A stretch of DNA of 64,000 nt from Bin87 sp965115825 (GTDB taxonomy: Bacteria > Chloroflexota > Dehalococcoidia > Lucifugimonadales > UBA3495): contig OZ220464.1 in assembly GCA_965115825.1 (NCBI GenBank), positions 1,922,001 to 1,986,000 of the forward strand, read 5' to 3'. Below the pieces are notes generated by a model. The model was not told the DNA's origin. It ran no database searches and was given only the letters and a program-made list of their open reading frames with translations. Shown here piece by piece: positions 42,700 through 51,273 of this stretch. The stretch's first letter is position 1. Every line of letters starts with the position of its first letter. The translations under genes and the position numbers were made by a program.

Positions 42700-43224
42700 T
42701 CACAGCAACCACTCCAGCAGCACAGGGAGATCGTACAACAGCAAACTCATCATTCCGACCACGGCGAAAAACAGGGGAACGACGTCGCAGTTGCGAAGAT
42801 ACCTGTCTCCGGAGGCAGCCGCATCGGCGAACGACCGCCAGACCATAGACCCGGCCAGCGCTGCCAAGTTGGCGGCCGGGATTACTAACAGCCATCCGGT
42901 GTCGGAGGGGAATCCCGATATGCTCCCGCCGATGACGGGACCGACCAGCCAAAGGGCAAGCGCGCATCCATACGTGATATTGAACAGCCGCTTGGGTCGT
43001 GGGCGGCCATTGAGCTGATCCAGGTAGTAGATCCAAGGCACGAACCCGGCGGCCCAATACCATGCGCCAGCCCGGGCGCATTTGCCGGGAGCAAGACCCA
43101 ATCGCGACGCCAATCGCCAACAGATGATGGCCCCAATGGGCGAGGAAACCACCAACGCGAAGCACACGTAGCTGGCCCACCCCCAGAGGGACATAATGAA
43201 GAACATTATCCAAACTACAACCAT
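42700..43224 (-). CDS. Small membrane protein, array member 1 (divergent)
   Basis: 174 residues with four or five hydrophobic helices. It shares the family pattern: FALVVSSPIGAIICWRLASRLGLAPGKCARAGAWYWAAGFVPWIYYLDQLNG, a polar Pro/Arg turn, WLVGPVIGG and AANLAALAGSMV. This is the seventh and most diverged copy, lacking the CC pair of the others. No named family is recognised. It is the last of the row in transcription order and 30 bp from the RCC1 lipoprotein gene. Confidence 0.75.
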   Translation of the reverse strand: MVVVWIMFFIMSLWGWASYVCFALVVSSPIGAIICWRLASRLGLAPGKCARAGAWYWAAGFVPWIYYLDQLNGRPRPKRLFNITYGCALALWLVGPVIGGSISGFPSDTGWLLVIPAANLAALAGSMVWRSFADAAASGDRYLRNCDVVPLFFAVVGMMSLLLYDLPVLLEWLL

Positions 43225-43338
43225 TGTCTTTCCTAGAGCCTACGGAGGTATCAGGTTGGCATGCGAACGGCAAGCCCGCGTTAGGGAGGGGCCGGCGGAA
43301 ACCCTAGCGGTGTTTGCCGCATCTAACCCTACCACACC

Positions 43339-43905
43339 TCAATACAGGAGCAACGCTGCTAAGAGCGACGCATAAGTCAACCAACTCAGCATCGCCAGGC
43401 TCCCCAGCACTGAGGGAATGACACGGTAGGTGTCGACCCGCTCCTGTGTTGCCGGCAACTCGTCCGCTCTCGCCAAGCAGACAAGCGCCGCAATCAGGGC
43501 CAGCAAATTGGCAAAGGGAAGCCAGGTAACGGAAGCCGCTTCCAGGATCCAAACGCCCAATAAAATAGTGTCGAAAAGGCCGAGAGAGACCGGGCCTGCC
43601 AGCCAGGCGAAGAACAGCGCTATGTAGCTTACTTTCATCGCCCTCCGGGGTGGCGTCTGTCCATTAATCCGGAAAGCGAAATAAACCCAGGGTATGAATC
43701 CGCCGGCCCAGTAAAATGCGCCGAGCCGGGCATAGCGGGAGGCGTCCAAGCCTTGCCGGAGGGCCCAACGCCGGCACAACAGAGCTCCTACCGGAGCCGA
43801 CACTATCAAGGCGCAACATGCGAAGCAACCCAGCGCCCACACAAAGAACCTGCCGTATGTTACGATGGCATAGACTGCAACGTAGGAGATATCAATGTTG
43901 GCCAT
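43339..43905 (-). CDS. Small membrane protein, array member 2 (subtype A)
   Basis: 188 residues from the ATG at 43905, four or five helices. Family core: GRFFVWALGCFACC in the first helix (Cys pair), GALLCRRWALRQGLDASRY on the cytoplasmic side, YWAGGFIPWVYFA, FFAWLAGP, LPFANLLALIAALVC, and a C-terminal VDTYRVIPSVLGSLAMLS. The GFIPWV and VDTYRVIPSVLGS wording marks subtype A, shared with members 4 and 6. The start follows TTGGTGTATTATG, an SD-like GGTG, as in its siblings. Function unknown. Confidence 0.75.
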   Translation of the reverse strand: MANIDISYVAVYAIVTYGRFFVWALGCFACCALIVSAPVGALLCRRWALRQGLDASRYARLGAFYWAGGFIPWVYFAFRINGQTPPRRAMKVSYIALFFAWLAGPVSLGLFDTILLGVWILEAASVTWLPFANLLALIAALVCLARADELPATQERVDTYRVIPSVLGSLAMLSWLTYASLLAALLLY

Positions 43906-44039
43906 AATACACCAATGTTCGAGAATGCGTTCGCTTTGGCGGCGGTACGGCAAAGGTGGCGTGGCGTTGGGTGTGGTATGTGGCCGAGCCGGGCCGGCGG
44001 AAACCCCAGTGGTGTTTGCCGCACCTAACGCGCAACATG

Positions 44040-44591
44040 TTACCACAGAAGCCGGATGTATGGCAGACAAGTCAGCATTGCCAGGCTCCATAACAGGGAG
44101 GGAATGACAAGGCGGATTTGGACGCGCTCGCGGGTCTCCGGCAGCTCGTCCGCAAACACCAAGCAGACCAGCGCCGCAATGAAGGCTAATAGATTGGCAA
44201 TAGGAATCCACATCATAAACCCAGGGACCAGCTCATTAAAGATACGAAAGCCGGCAAAGCCTGCGAAGACAGGGCCCGCCAACCAGGCGAAGAACGATGC
44301 CGTATAGGCGGCCCACATCAACCTCCTGGATTGCATCCGTCCATTAATCTGGAAGGCGAAATGTACCCAAGGCATGAATCCGCACGCCCAGTAGAGCGCG
44401 CCGAGCCAAGCGTAGCGGGAGGCCTCCAAACCCTGCCGGCGGGCCCATGTCCGGCACAACAGAGCTCCAATCGGGGACGTTGCTATCAGGATGCAGCAGG
44501 CGCAAAATCCCAATATCCAGAAAAAGATCCCACCGGAGGCCATGGCAAGATAGACTGCCGTCTCAATGGAGTACTCATCAATGTTAGTCAT
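44040..44591 (-). CDS. Small membrane protein, array member 3 (subtype B)
   Basis: 183 residues beginning MTNIDEYSIE. Same helices and Cys pair (LGFCACC), but subtype B wording: YWACGFMPWVHFA and VQIRLVIPSLLWSLAMLT, shared with members 5 and 7. Start context TTGGTGTATTATG. A direct neighbour of a subtype A gene, so A and B alternate. The frame has no other recognisable domain. Confidence 0.75.
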   Translation of the reverse strand: MTNIDEYSIETAVYLAMASGGIFFWILGFCACCILIATSPIGALLCRTWARRQGLEASRYAWLGALYWACGFMPWVHFAFQINGRMQSRRLMWAAYTASFFAWLAGPVFAGFAGFRIFNELVPGFMMWIPIANLLAFIAALVCLVFADELPETRERVQIRLVIPSLLWSLAMLTCLPYIRLLW

Positions 44592-44728
44592 AATACACCA
44601 AAGGTCAAAGGATGAGTTTCACTTTTGGAGCGCCAGCGTCTCCTTTGGTCAGTGCAGAGTAGTGGTATGCAGCTGAACCGGGCCGGCGGAAACTGCGTCG
44701 CCTTTGCCGCACCAAACCCTACCACACC

Positions 44729-45301
44729 TCAATACAGGAGCAACGCGAAGAAGAGGGGCGCCCAAGCAAACCCACTCAGCATCGCCAGGCTACCCAGCAC
44801 TGAGGGAATGACACGGTAGGTGTCGACTCGCTCTGGTGTTGCCGGCAACTCGTCCGCTTTCACCAAGCAGACCAGCGCCGCAATGAAGGCCAATAAATTG
44901 GCAATGGGAAGCCAGGTAACGGGAAGCAATTCCAAGAACCAACGGCCCACCCAAATAGTGTCGAAAATGCCGATGGAGACCGGGCCCGCTAACCAGGCGA
45001 AGAACAATGCCGTGTAAGTTGTTCCCATCAGCCCAGGCGGTGGCATCCGTCCATTAATCTGGAAGGCGAAATGAACCCAGGGTATGAATCCGCCGGCCCA
45101 GTAAAATGCCCCGAGCCAGGCGCAGCGAGAAGCGTCCCAACCCTGCTGGCAAGCCCAACGCCGGCACAACAGAGCGCCTATCGGAGCCGTCGCTATCAAG
45201 ACGCAACATGCGAAGCAACCCAGCGCCCACACAAAGAACCTGCCGTATAGTACGACAGCATAGATTGTCATCCCAATCGTGTATTCATCAATGTTGCCCA
45301 T
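44729..45301 (-). CDS. Small membrane protein, array member 4 (subtype A)
   Basis: 190 residues from ATG 45301 (TTGGTGTATTATG start context). Subtype A: MGNIDEYTIGMTIYAVVLYGRFFVWALG, YWAGGFIPWVHFA, LPIANLLAFIAALVC and VDTYRVIPSVLGSLAMLS. The N-terminal 45 residues are almost identical to member 6, which points to a very recent duplication or gene conversion. The frame upstream of the ATG is open but represents the neighbouring intergenic region. Confidence 0.75.
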   Translation of the reverse strand: MGNIDEYTIGMTIYAVVLYGRFFVWALGCFACCVLIATAPIGALLCRRWACQQGWDASRCAWLGAFYWAGGFIPWVHFAFQINGRMPPPGLMGTTYTALFFAWLAGPVSIGIFDTIWVGRWFLELLPVTWLPIANLLAFIAALVCLVKADELPATPERVDTYRVIPSVLGSLAMLSGFAWAPLFFALLLY

Positions 45302-45436
45302 AATACACCAACGCCCAGAGGATGCGTTCGCTTTGGCGTCGCTACGCCAAAAGTGGCGTGGCGTTGGGTTGTGTATGTGGCCGAGCCGGGCCGGCGGGAA
45401 CCCCATCGGCCTCTGCCGCCTCTAACCGGCGCCACC

Positions 45437-45994
45437 TCATCCTAGAAACAAGGAGCGGTACGGCAGCCAAGTCAGCATCGCCAAGGTCCATAACAGGGAG
45501 GGAATGACACGGAGGATTTGGACGCGCTCGCGGGTCTCCGGCAGCTCGTCCGCAAACACCAAGAAACCCAGCGCCCCCAGCGCCGCAATGAAGGCCAACA
45601 GATTGGCAATGGGAATCCATATCGGGGGCTCAGTGTGGGATACTTGAGCTTCGAAAAAGGTGGTGCTAATCGGGCCCGCGAACCAAACGAAGAACAGCAC
45701 CGCATAAGTTGTTCCCAGCAGCCCTCTAGGTGGCATCCGTCCATTAATCTGGAAGGCGAAATGTACCCAGGGCATGAGGCCACACGCCCAGTAGAACGCG
45801 CCGAACCAGGCGCAGCGGGAAGCCTCCAAACCCTGCTTACGGGCCCAGTACCGGCACAACAGAGCTCCTATCGGAGCCGTTACAATCAAGGCGCAACAGA
45901 CCCAGAAAGCCCCCATCCAGGCGAAAAAACCGCCAAAAGTCAGGTAAAAAACGGTTCCAACCACAATGTAGTCCATAATGCCAATGTCGTTCAT
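45437..45994 (-). CDS. Small membrane protein, array member 5 (subtype B)
   Basis: 185 residues, start MNDIGIMDYIVV behind TTGGTGTATTATG. Subtype B: YWACGLMPWVHFA, VQILRVIPSLLWTLAMLT. The first helix differs most among the B copies (GGFFAWMGAFWVCC). It has a four-residue insertion (AALGALGFLVFA) in the helix before the C-terminal tail. Otherwise as siblings. Confidence 0.75.
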   Translation of the reverse strand: MNDIGIMDYIVVGTVFYLTFGGFFAWMGAFWVCCALIVTAPIGALLCRYWARKQGLEASRCAWFGAFYWACGLMPWVHFAFQINGRMPPRGLLGTTYAVLFFVWFAGPISTTFFEAQVSHTEPPIWIPIANLLAFIAALGALGFLVFADELPETRERVQILRVIPSLLWTLAMLTWLPYRSLFLG

Positions 45995-46120
45995 AATACA
46001 CCAAGGATCAAAGGATGAGTTTCACTCTCGGAGACCCAGCGTCTCCTTTGGCCGGAGGAGAGTAGTGGTATGCAGCTGAACCGGGCCGACGGAAACCCGC
46101 CGCCTTTCCGGCCCCAAACC

Positions 46121-46702
46121 CTACCACACCTCAAACAGAACCCACGACCAGAAGTATGGCGCCCAAGTTAGCCCACTCAGCATCGCCAGGCTACCCAGCA
46201 CTGAGGGAATGACACGGTAGGTGTCGACTCGCTCTTGTGTTGCCGGCAACGCCTCCGCTCTCGCCCAGCAGACCAGCGCCACAATCAAGGCCAGCAAATT
46301 GGCAATGGGAAGCCAAGTAATGGGAGGCCATTCCGGGAACTCAATGCCATACGAAATAGCGCCTAAAAGGACGTAGCCGAGCGGGCCTACCAACCAAGCG
46401 AAGAACAATGCTACATAGGCTGCTCTCATCAGCCACCGCGGTGGCGTCTGTCCATTAATCCGGCAAGCGAAATAGACCCAAGGTATGAATCCGCCGGCCC
46501 AGTAAAATGCCCCGAGCCAAGCATAGCGGGAAGCGTCCCAACCCTGCCGAAGGGCCCAACGCCGGCACAACAGAGCGCCTATCGGAGCCGTCACTATCAA
46601 GACGCAACATGCGAAGCAACCCAGCGCCCACACAAAGAACCTGCCGTATAGTACGACAGCATAGATTGTCATCCCAATCGTGTATTCATCAATGTTGCCC
46701 AT
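46121..46702 (-). CDS. Small membrane protein, array member 6 (subtype A)
   Basis: 193 residues. The N-terminus MGNIDEYTIGMTIYAVVLYG is identical to member 4, and the rest follows subtype A (YWAGGFIPWVYFA, VDTYRVIPSVLGSLAMLS), with an extra polar segment GISYGIEFPEWPPIT between helices. The start lies behind TTGGTGTGTTATG, one base from its siblings' context. Confidence 0.75.
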   Translation of the reverse strand: MGNIDEYTIGMTIYAVVLYGRFFVWALGCFACCVLIVTAPIGALLCRRWALRQGWDASRYAWLGAFYWAGGFIPWVYFACRINGQTPPRWLMRAAYVALFFAWLVGPLGYVLLGAISYGIEFPEWPPITWLPIANLLALIVALVCWARAEALPATQERVDTYRVIPSVLGSLAMLSGLTWAPYFWSWVLFEVW

Positions 46703-46837
46703 AACACACCAACGGTAGAGGATGAGTTCGCTTTGGCGGCACTACGCCAAAAGTGGCGTGGCGGAGGGTTGTGTATGTGGCCGAACCGGGCCGGCAGAAC
46801 CCTCACCGACCTTCCCTGCCCCAAACCCTACCACACC

Positions 46838-47362
46838 TCAATACAGGAAGAGGAGGTAGGGCAGCGAAGTCAGCATCGCCAGGCTCCATAACAGGGAGGG
46901 AATGACACGGAGGATTTGGACGCGCTGCGGTGTCTCCGGCAGCTCGTCCGCAATCGCCAAGCAGACCAGCGCCGCAATGAAGGTTAACAGATTGACAATG
47001 GGAATCCATACCAGGAACTCAAGGCCCGGAAAATCAGCGTGGATAAAGCCAGCGATGACCGGGCCAGCCAACCAAGCTAAGAATAATGCGGTGTAGGTTG
47101 CTCCCAGCAGCCTCCGGGGTGGCGTCCGTCCATTAAGCCGGAAGGCGAAATAGACCCAGGGCATGAGGCCACATGCCCAGTAAAATGCGCCGAGCCAGGC
47201 GTAGCGGGAGGCGTCCCAACCCTGCCGGAGGGCCCAACGCCGGCACAACAGAGCCCCTATCGGAGCCGTCGCTATCAAGGCGCAACATGCGAAGCACCCT
47301 AAGGCCCAGATCGCCACGGAGCCATACCCCACGATGAACATGGCCGCAATCAAGAGACCCAT
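46838..47362 (-). CDS. Small membrane protein, array member 7 (subtype B)
   Basis: 174 residues from ATG 47362; a longer frame to 47482 exists but the start at MGLLIAAMFIVG gives a clean first helix. Subtype B: YWACGLMPWVYFA, VQILRVIPSLLWSLAMLT. Transcriptionally it is the first of the seven. Upstream sequence differs from the siblings' start context, so the promoter of the whole row may be here. Confidence 0.72.
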   Translation of the reverse strand: MGLLIAAMFIVGYGSVAIWALGCFACCALIATAPIGALLCRRWALRQGWDASRYAWLGAFYWACGLMPWVYFAFRLNGRTPPRRLLGATYTALFLAWLAGPVIAGFIHADFPGLEFLVWIPIVNLLTFIAALVCLAIADELPETPQRVQILRVIPSLLWSLAMLTSLPYLLFLY

Positions 47363-47497
47363 ATGCCACGAGCCTGTGTAACCGGTTCTGTCCCAAAGAA
47401 ATGCCGTAGATGGCACGGCACAGGACGTTAGATAAAGTCGGCCCGGGCCGGCGGAAGAAACTCTGCCGACAGGGACATTCACCGTATTAGGAAACGG

Positions 47498-50400
47498 TTA
47501 TTGTGCCCAGTTTTTGGGAATGATTTGGTAGTACGAGAAGGCCCCGTATTCCCCGTTATTTGGGTAGAGGAACACCTCAAGCCAAGCCTTGACCGCTTTC
47601 AGTTCAGAGAACGCGCCCATTGGGAAAGTGGCGCTTGTAGCAGACTCGCTGAGCTTACGCTTGTTGCTGTCGGACCACGTGTCATTGTCAAACTTGACAG
47701 TCAACCAAACTTCCATGCGGTTGATACTGATTTCATCTATGCAGCCGTCATCGTGACTCCAACTAATGAGGAAGTCCTTCCAGTTGTCAGTCCTCATGAA
47801 TGTGACATTCTCAACTGACGGCACCAGATCTTTGCAGTCCACAAACGCGTGAGTACTCACTCCTCCACTGGTAGAACTGTCACTGTTCGAAGACTCACGG
47901 TGGGCTCGGGCATGGTCCAGATCCTGAGTGGTGACTGGCCAACCCTTGTTGTTGACATAGGCTACCGCTTTAAAATACTGACGTGCGGCAAACTTATTGC
48001 CAAGTAAGCAGACGTACCACTCTCCAGGATCATGACCCAAGCACCCGTGCTCAACGATGTCGATCCAGAATTTGGAGTCCGCGAGAGCCTTGTTGCGCGG
48101 GTTCCACGCGCGATCCAGTTCCTTCGATGAGTCGGATCCCCAGAATTCTTGCAGAGAGTCGAACGCCACGTCGTGTTTGCGGCATGAGGGCAACGGGCCA
48201 TCCAGCATTAAATCACATTCCCAGTTGCCGCGTCCGAGCCAACTGTACCGAGGGTTGCGGTCGATGTTGTCACGGAACGAATCCGGAACATCGACCCAGA
48301 ACTGGTGCGGTGTCCTGAATACCAAGCAGTTCAGGACGTCTAGTTTCTTCTGGAGCGTGGATGGCGGGCTATCAGGTATGCAGCCCAAACCCGTCTGAGA
48401 TTCTTGTTGCCCGCCCGCTCCTCCACCGGAGCGACTGAGAGCCCACACGGAGCCGAAGAGTTTCAGCAAATGCGACGACCCCAGAGCTTTTGCGAACCCG
48501 CTCCCACTGGGGCTAGTCAGAAAATCGCGGTACAGGGAAACCGACTCCTTCAATTTGTTCAGTTCCGTTGCAACCGCGCTGCTGTAGGTATCGAACATCC
48601 GCGTCGGGTTGGAGCTGCGGTTCTCGCAGTCATCCACTATGGCCACCACGGCGCCGGCATACGTCCCCAGAACGTCGTGGAAGGACGTGAACCGGTCGCT
48701 GCCCGTCCGGCCAACATTCACGCAGGCAACGAAAGCTGTCTGCGCAGACAACAGCGCTTGGTTGCCTTGGGTCGTGGACTGGCCGCTTAGCCCGCCCTCC
48801 TTAATAGACGAGGAGCCAAACAGGGCCACATCCAGGGCGCGGGCAATGTCCTGCGCTATCCGGTATCCGCCCCACGTTACGTACAAGGTATCCGACGTGT
48901 CGGTAACGGTGGAACCGTCAGCGCCGCGGTAGCTAACCACCACCCGGAATTGCTGTACAGTTTTGACGGAATACGATACCGTCCGCGACCGGCTAGTCGA
49001 CGCGCTACCGAGGTTCACCCAGGTAGGCGCGCTCTCAGTCCGCCGCTGCCACTGGTAAGTGGCTCCCGCCGGGGCGTCGGCGCCGTCCACCGTCAGAACC
49101 ACCGTGTCGCCCAGGTCGGGCATTTCGGGAGCGTAGGATGCATAGGCGACTTTGACCCATTCAGCAGACACCGGAACCGATGTCCCCTGGCCGCCGTCGG
49201 CGTAAGTCGCCACCACGCGGAAGACCTGTAGGCCGGCGGCGCTGAAACTCGCTGAGCTGGTTGGCGACGCGGTAGCCTCGCCATAGTTTGCCCAGGCCGA
49301 CCCGTCCCAGTATTGCCACTGGTATTGGGACACGGCGCCTTTGGACGCTGGCGCCGTGGCGGTCAGGGAAACCGGCCGCCCCAGGGGAGCGGTTGTCGAA
49401 CCGGCGTCCGCCAGGGGCTTCTCAACTTCCACCGACATGGCAAATCTGCCTATCTTGCCTGATGCGAATGTCGTCGCCTCAACGGTGTACGTTCCCGGAG
49501 CCAGCCGCCGCGTGATGCGCGAGTTGCCGCCGTCGCGGCCGTCGTTATCCTGAGCCAGCACGGCCCCGGTCTTGGAGGCGCCGGAAATCAGGTACAGGTA
49601 CGTGTCAATCTCCGGGTCGTCGGCGGAGAGCAGGTCAATCCGCACATCCTGGTTGCCGGTCACGGTAAAGCTGTAGAATCGGGCATATCGCCCGGAACGG
49701 TTCTCCGAGGCGCACGACTTATCCCAATGCGTAACGCGCGATTCGCGGTCATCGCTGCCAATCGTACCCAATGAACTCACGTCGCAACCGGAGGGTTTGC
49801 CGGGAGCCGGCGTAGGCGTGGCCGTCGCTGGCGGCGCAACCGTAACCGACAGTGGATTGCCTAAACTTACATAGTTTGAGCTGCCCATGTGTGCGCACTG
49901 AACCGTCCAGCTGCCGGCTGTATCAAAAGTGATAGTCTCTCTCACCGACCGGGACGTGGTTCCTACACTGAAACCCTGGGCGCCAGGCCCCCACCAGGCC
50001 AAGCGGAAGGTGCCGTCAAAATCGGTATCGCAGCCGTACACCGCAGGGATATTTACTACCGCCGTATCCGGCCCGTAAGCGCGGTTCGTTGGCGTGCGAG
50101 GGGGAGAAGTCCGGAGCAGCGTAGGCGCTGGCGTAGTCGGAGCGGGGGTCGGCGTGTTCGTCGCTGGCGGCGCAACCGTAACCGACAGCGGATTGCCCAG
50201 AACTACATAGCCGGAGCTGCCCATGTGCGCACACACAACCGTCCAACTGCCGGCCGAATCAAAAGTGATACTCTCCCTCACTGACCGGGACGTGGTTCCT
50301 ACGCTGAAGCCCTGGGCGCCAGGCTTCCGCCAAGCCAGGCGGAAGGTGCCGTCAAAATCGGTGTCGCAGCCGTACACCGCAGGGACATTTACTACCGCCG

Positions 50401-50947
50401 TATCCGGCCCGTAAGCGCGGTTAGTTGGCGTAGCAGCGCTGGTAGGCGCCGGCGTAGTCGGAGCGGGAGTGTTGGTAGTCGGCGCTGGGGTAGTCGGAAC
50501 GGGGGTGTTGGTAGTGGGCGCCGGCGTAGGCGTTGCGGCCGGGCTTACTTGCACGGTAATCGGCATGGTGTCAGGTACACCTATCCCACCATCCCCGTAT
50601 GCAGAACAGGCCATCGTCCATACCCCTGGTTCTGAAAAAAGGATACTCCGCGTGAATGGGGTTGTGGCGGAAGATGGCAACGAATCAGACTCCTTTGACG
50701 GTTTTTCAAAGAAAATCCAACCCATATTCCCTTCAAAGTCGCACGTGTATTCTTGTGTCTCCCCCACCGTCGCCGTAGTCGGCCCCGTCATCCTGTTAAT
50801 GCTCTGCTCCGGCGGTTCCGTTGCCTGAGCCGGCTCTGCCTCTGCCGCATTTCCTTCCGCTCCGTTCGGGAACAGGAACCCCAGCGCCAGGACGACCGCT
50901 ATGGCTGCCACAGCAAAGCTGCCAGGAATTACCATCGCTTTGCTCAT
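47498..50947 (-). CDS. Large secreted multidomain protein with phospholipase-A2-like domain
   Basis: 1149 residues. Signal helix SFAVAAIAVVLALGFLF at 9-25; Ig-like domains at about 48-135, 175-262 and 290-375, separated by TP/AP-rich linkers, the second and third being near duplicates. A PPC-type domain follows (about 390-505: YARFYSFTVTG, DTYLYLISG, LAPGTYTVEA). Two further Ig-like domains and a helical stretch come next. Residues about 880-1010 hold NWECDLMLDGPLPSCRKHDVAF, with His925-Asp926 as in the CxxHD of prokaryotic phospholipase A2, then a Lys/Asp helix and a C-L-G Cys segment. The C-terminal 110 residues are beta-rich. Inferred: an exported lipolytic or toxin-like protein. Confidence 0.75.
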   Translation of the reverse strand: MSKAMVIPGSFAVAAIAVVLALGFLFPNGAEGNAAEAEPAQATEPPEQSINRMTGPTTATVGETQEYTCDFEGNMGWIFFEKPSKESDSLPSSATTPFTRSILFSEPGVWTMACSAYGDGGIGVPDTMPITVQVSPAATPTPAPTTNTPVPTTPAPTTNTPAPTTPAPTSAATPTNRAYGPDTAVVNVPAVYGCDTDFDGTFRLAWRKPGAQGFSVGTTSRSVRESITFDSAGSWTVVCAHMGSSGYVVLGNPLSVTVAPPATNTPTPAPTTPAPTLLRTSPPRTPTNRAYGPDTAVVNIPAVYGCDTDFDGTFRLAWWGPGAQGFSVGTTSRSVRETITFDTAGSWTVQCAHMGSSNYVSLGNPLSVTVAPPATATPTPAPGKPSGCDVSSLGTIGSDDRESRVTHWDKSCASENRSGRYARFYSFTVTGNQDVRIDLLSADDPEIDTYLYLISGASKTGAVLAQDNDGRDGGNSRITRRLAPGTYTVEATTFASGKIGRFAMSVEVEKPLADAGSTTAPLGRPVSLTATAPASKGAVSQYQWQYWDGSAWANYGEATASPTSSASFSAAGLQVFRVVATYADGGQGTSVPVSAEWVKVAYASYAPEMPDLGDTVVLTVDGADAPAGATYQWQRRTESAPTWVNLGSASTSRSRTVSYSVKTVQQFRVVVSYRGADGSTVTDTSDTLYVTWGGYRIAQDIARALDVALFGSSSIKEGGLSGQSTTQGNQALLSAQTAFVACVNVGRTGSDRFTSFHDVLGTYAGAVVAIVDDCENRSSNPTRMFDTYSSAVATELNKLKESVSLYRDFLTSPSGSGFAKALGSSHLLKLFGSVWALSRSGGGAGGQQESQTGLGCIPDSPPSTLQKKLDVLNCLVFRTPHQFWVDVPDSFRDNIDRNPRYSWLGRGNWECDLMLDGPLPSCRKHDVAFDSLQEFWGSDSSKELDRAWNPRNKALADSKFWIDIVEHGCLGHDPGEWYVCLLGNKFAARQYFKAVAYVNNKGWPVTTQDLDHARAHRESSNSDSSTSGGVSTHAFVDCKDLVPSVENVTFMRTDNWKDFLISWSHDDGCIDEISINRMEVWLTVKFDNDTWSDSNKRKLSESATSATFPMGAFSELKAVKAWLEVFLYPNNGEYGAFSYYQIIPKNWAQ

Positions 50948-51273
50948 CAGTATGCTTTTCCTGTTTGTATGGGGTCTCCGGCGGTATGCCCGATTGCTAA
51001 CCGCTGCGAACCATACCCGCGACGCTCGCCTCTGTCAACCCGTCAAGGCGGATTTCAAGTGGATAGCGCCGCGACCGGCTCCCCCCAAGCGGGCATGGAT
51101 CCGCACATTCGGATGCCCGCTTGCGCAGCGGTTATGCCGGGGGCGCTAATCGTTTTCAGGGCGCCTGAATCTATGGTAAAACCGCATCTGCCGTTCCGTG
51201 TTGCCGGCCTGCTTCGGTTAGTATAATGTAGCGGCGCCGGCCGATTGAGTTTTCGGGCCGCTCTCAGCCGACT
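50948..51273. other. Divergent intergenic region
   Basis: This stretch separates the secreted-protein gene (minus) from the GNAT-aminotransferase gene (plus). On the plus strand TTGCCG (51201-51206), 15 bp, TATAAT (51222-51227) is a candidate promoter about 47 bp before the ATG at 51274. Apart from this I see no gene or repeat. Confidence 0.45.
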
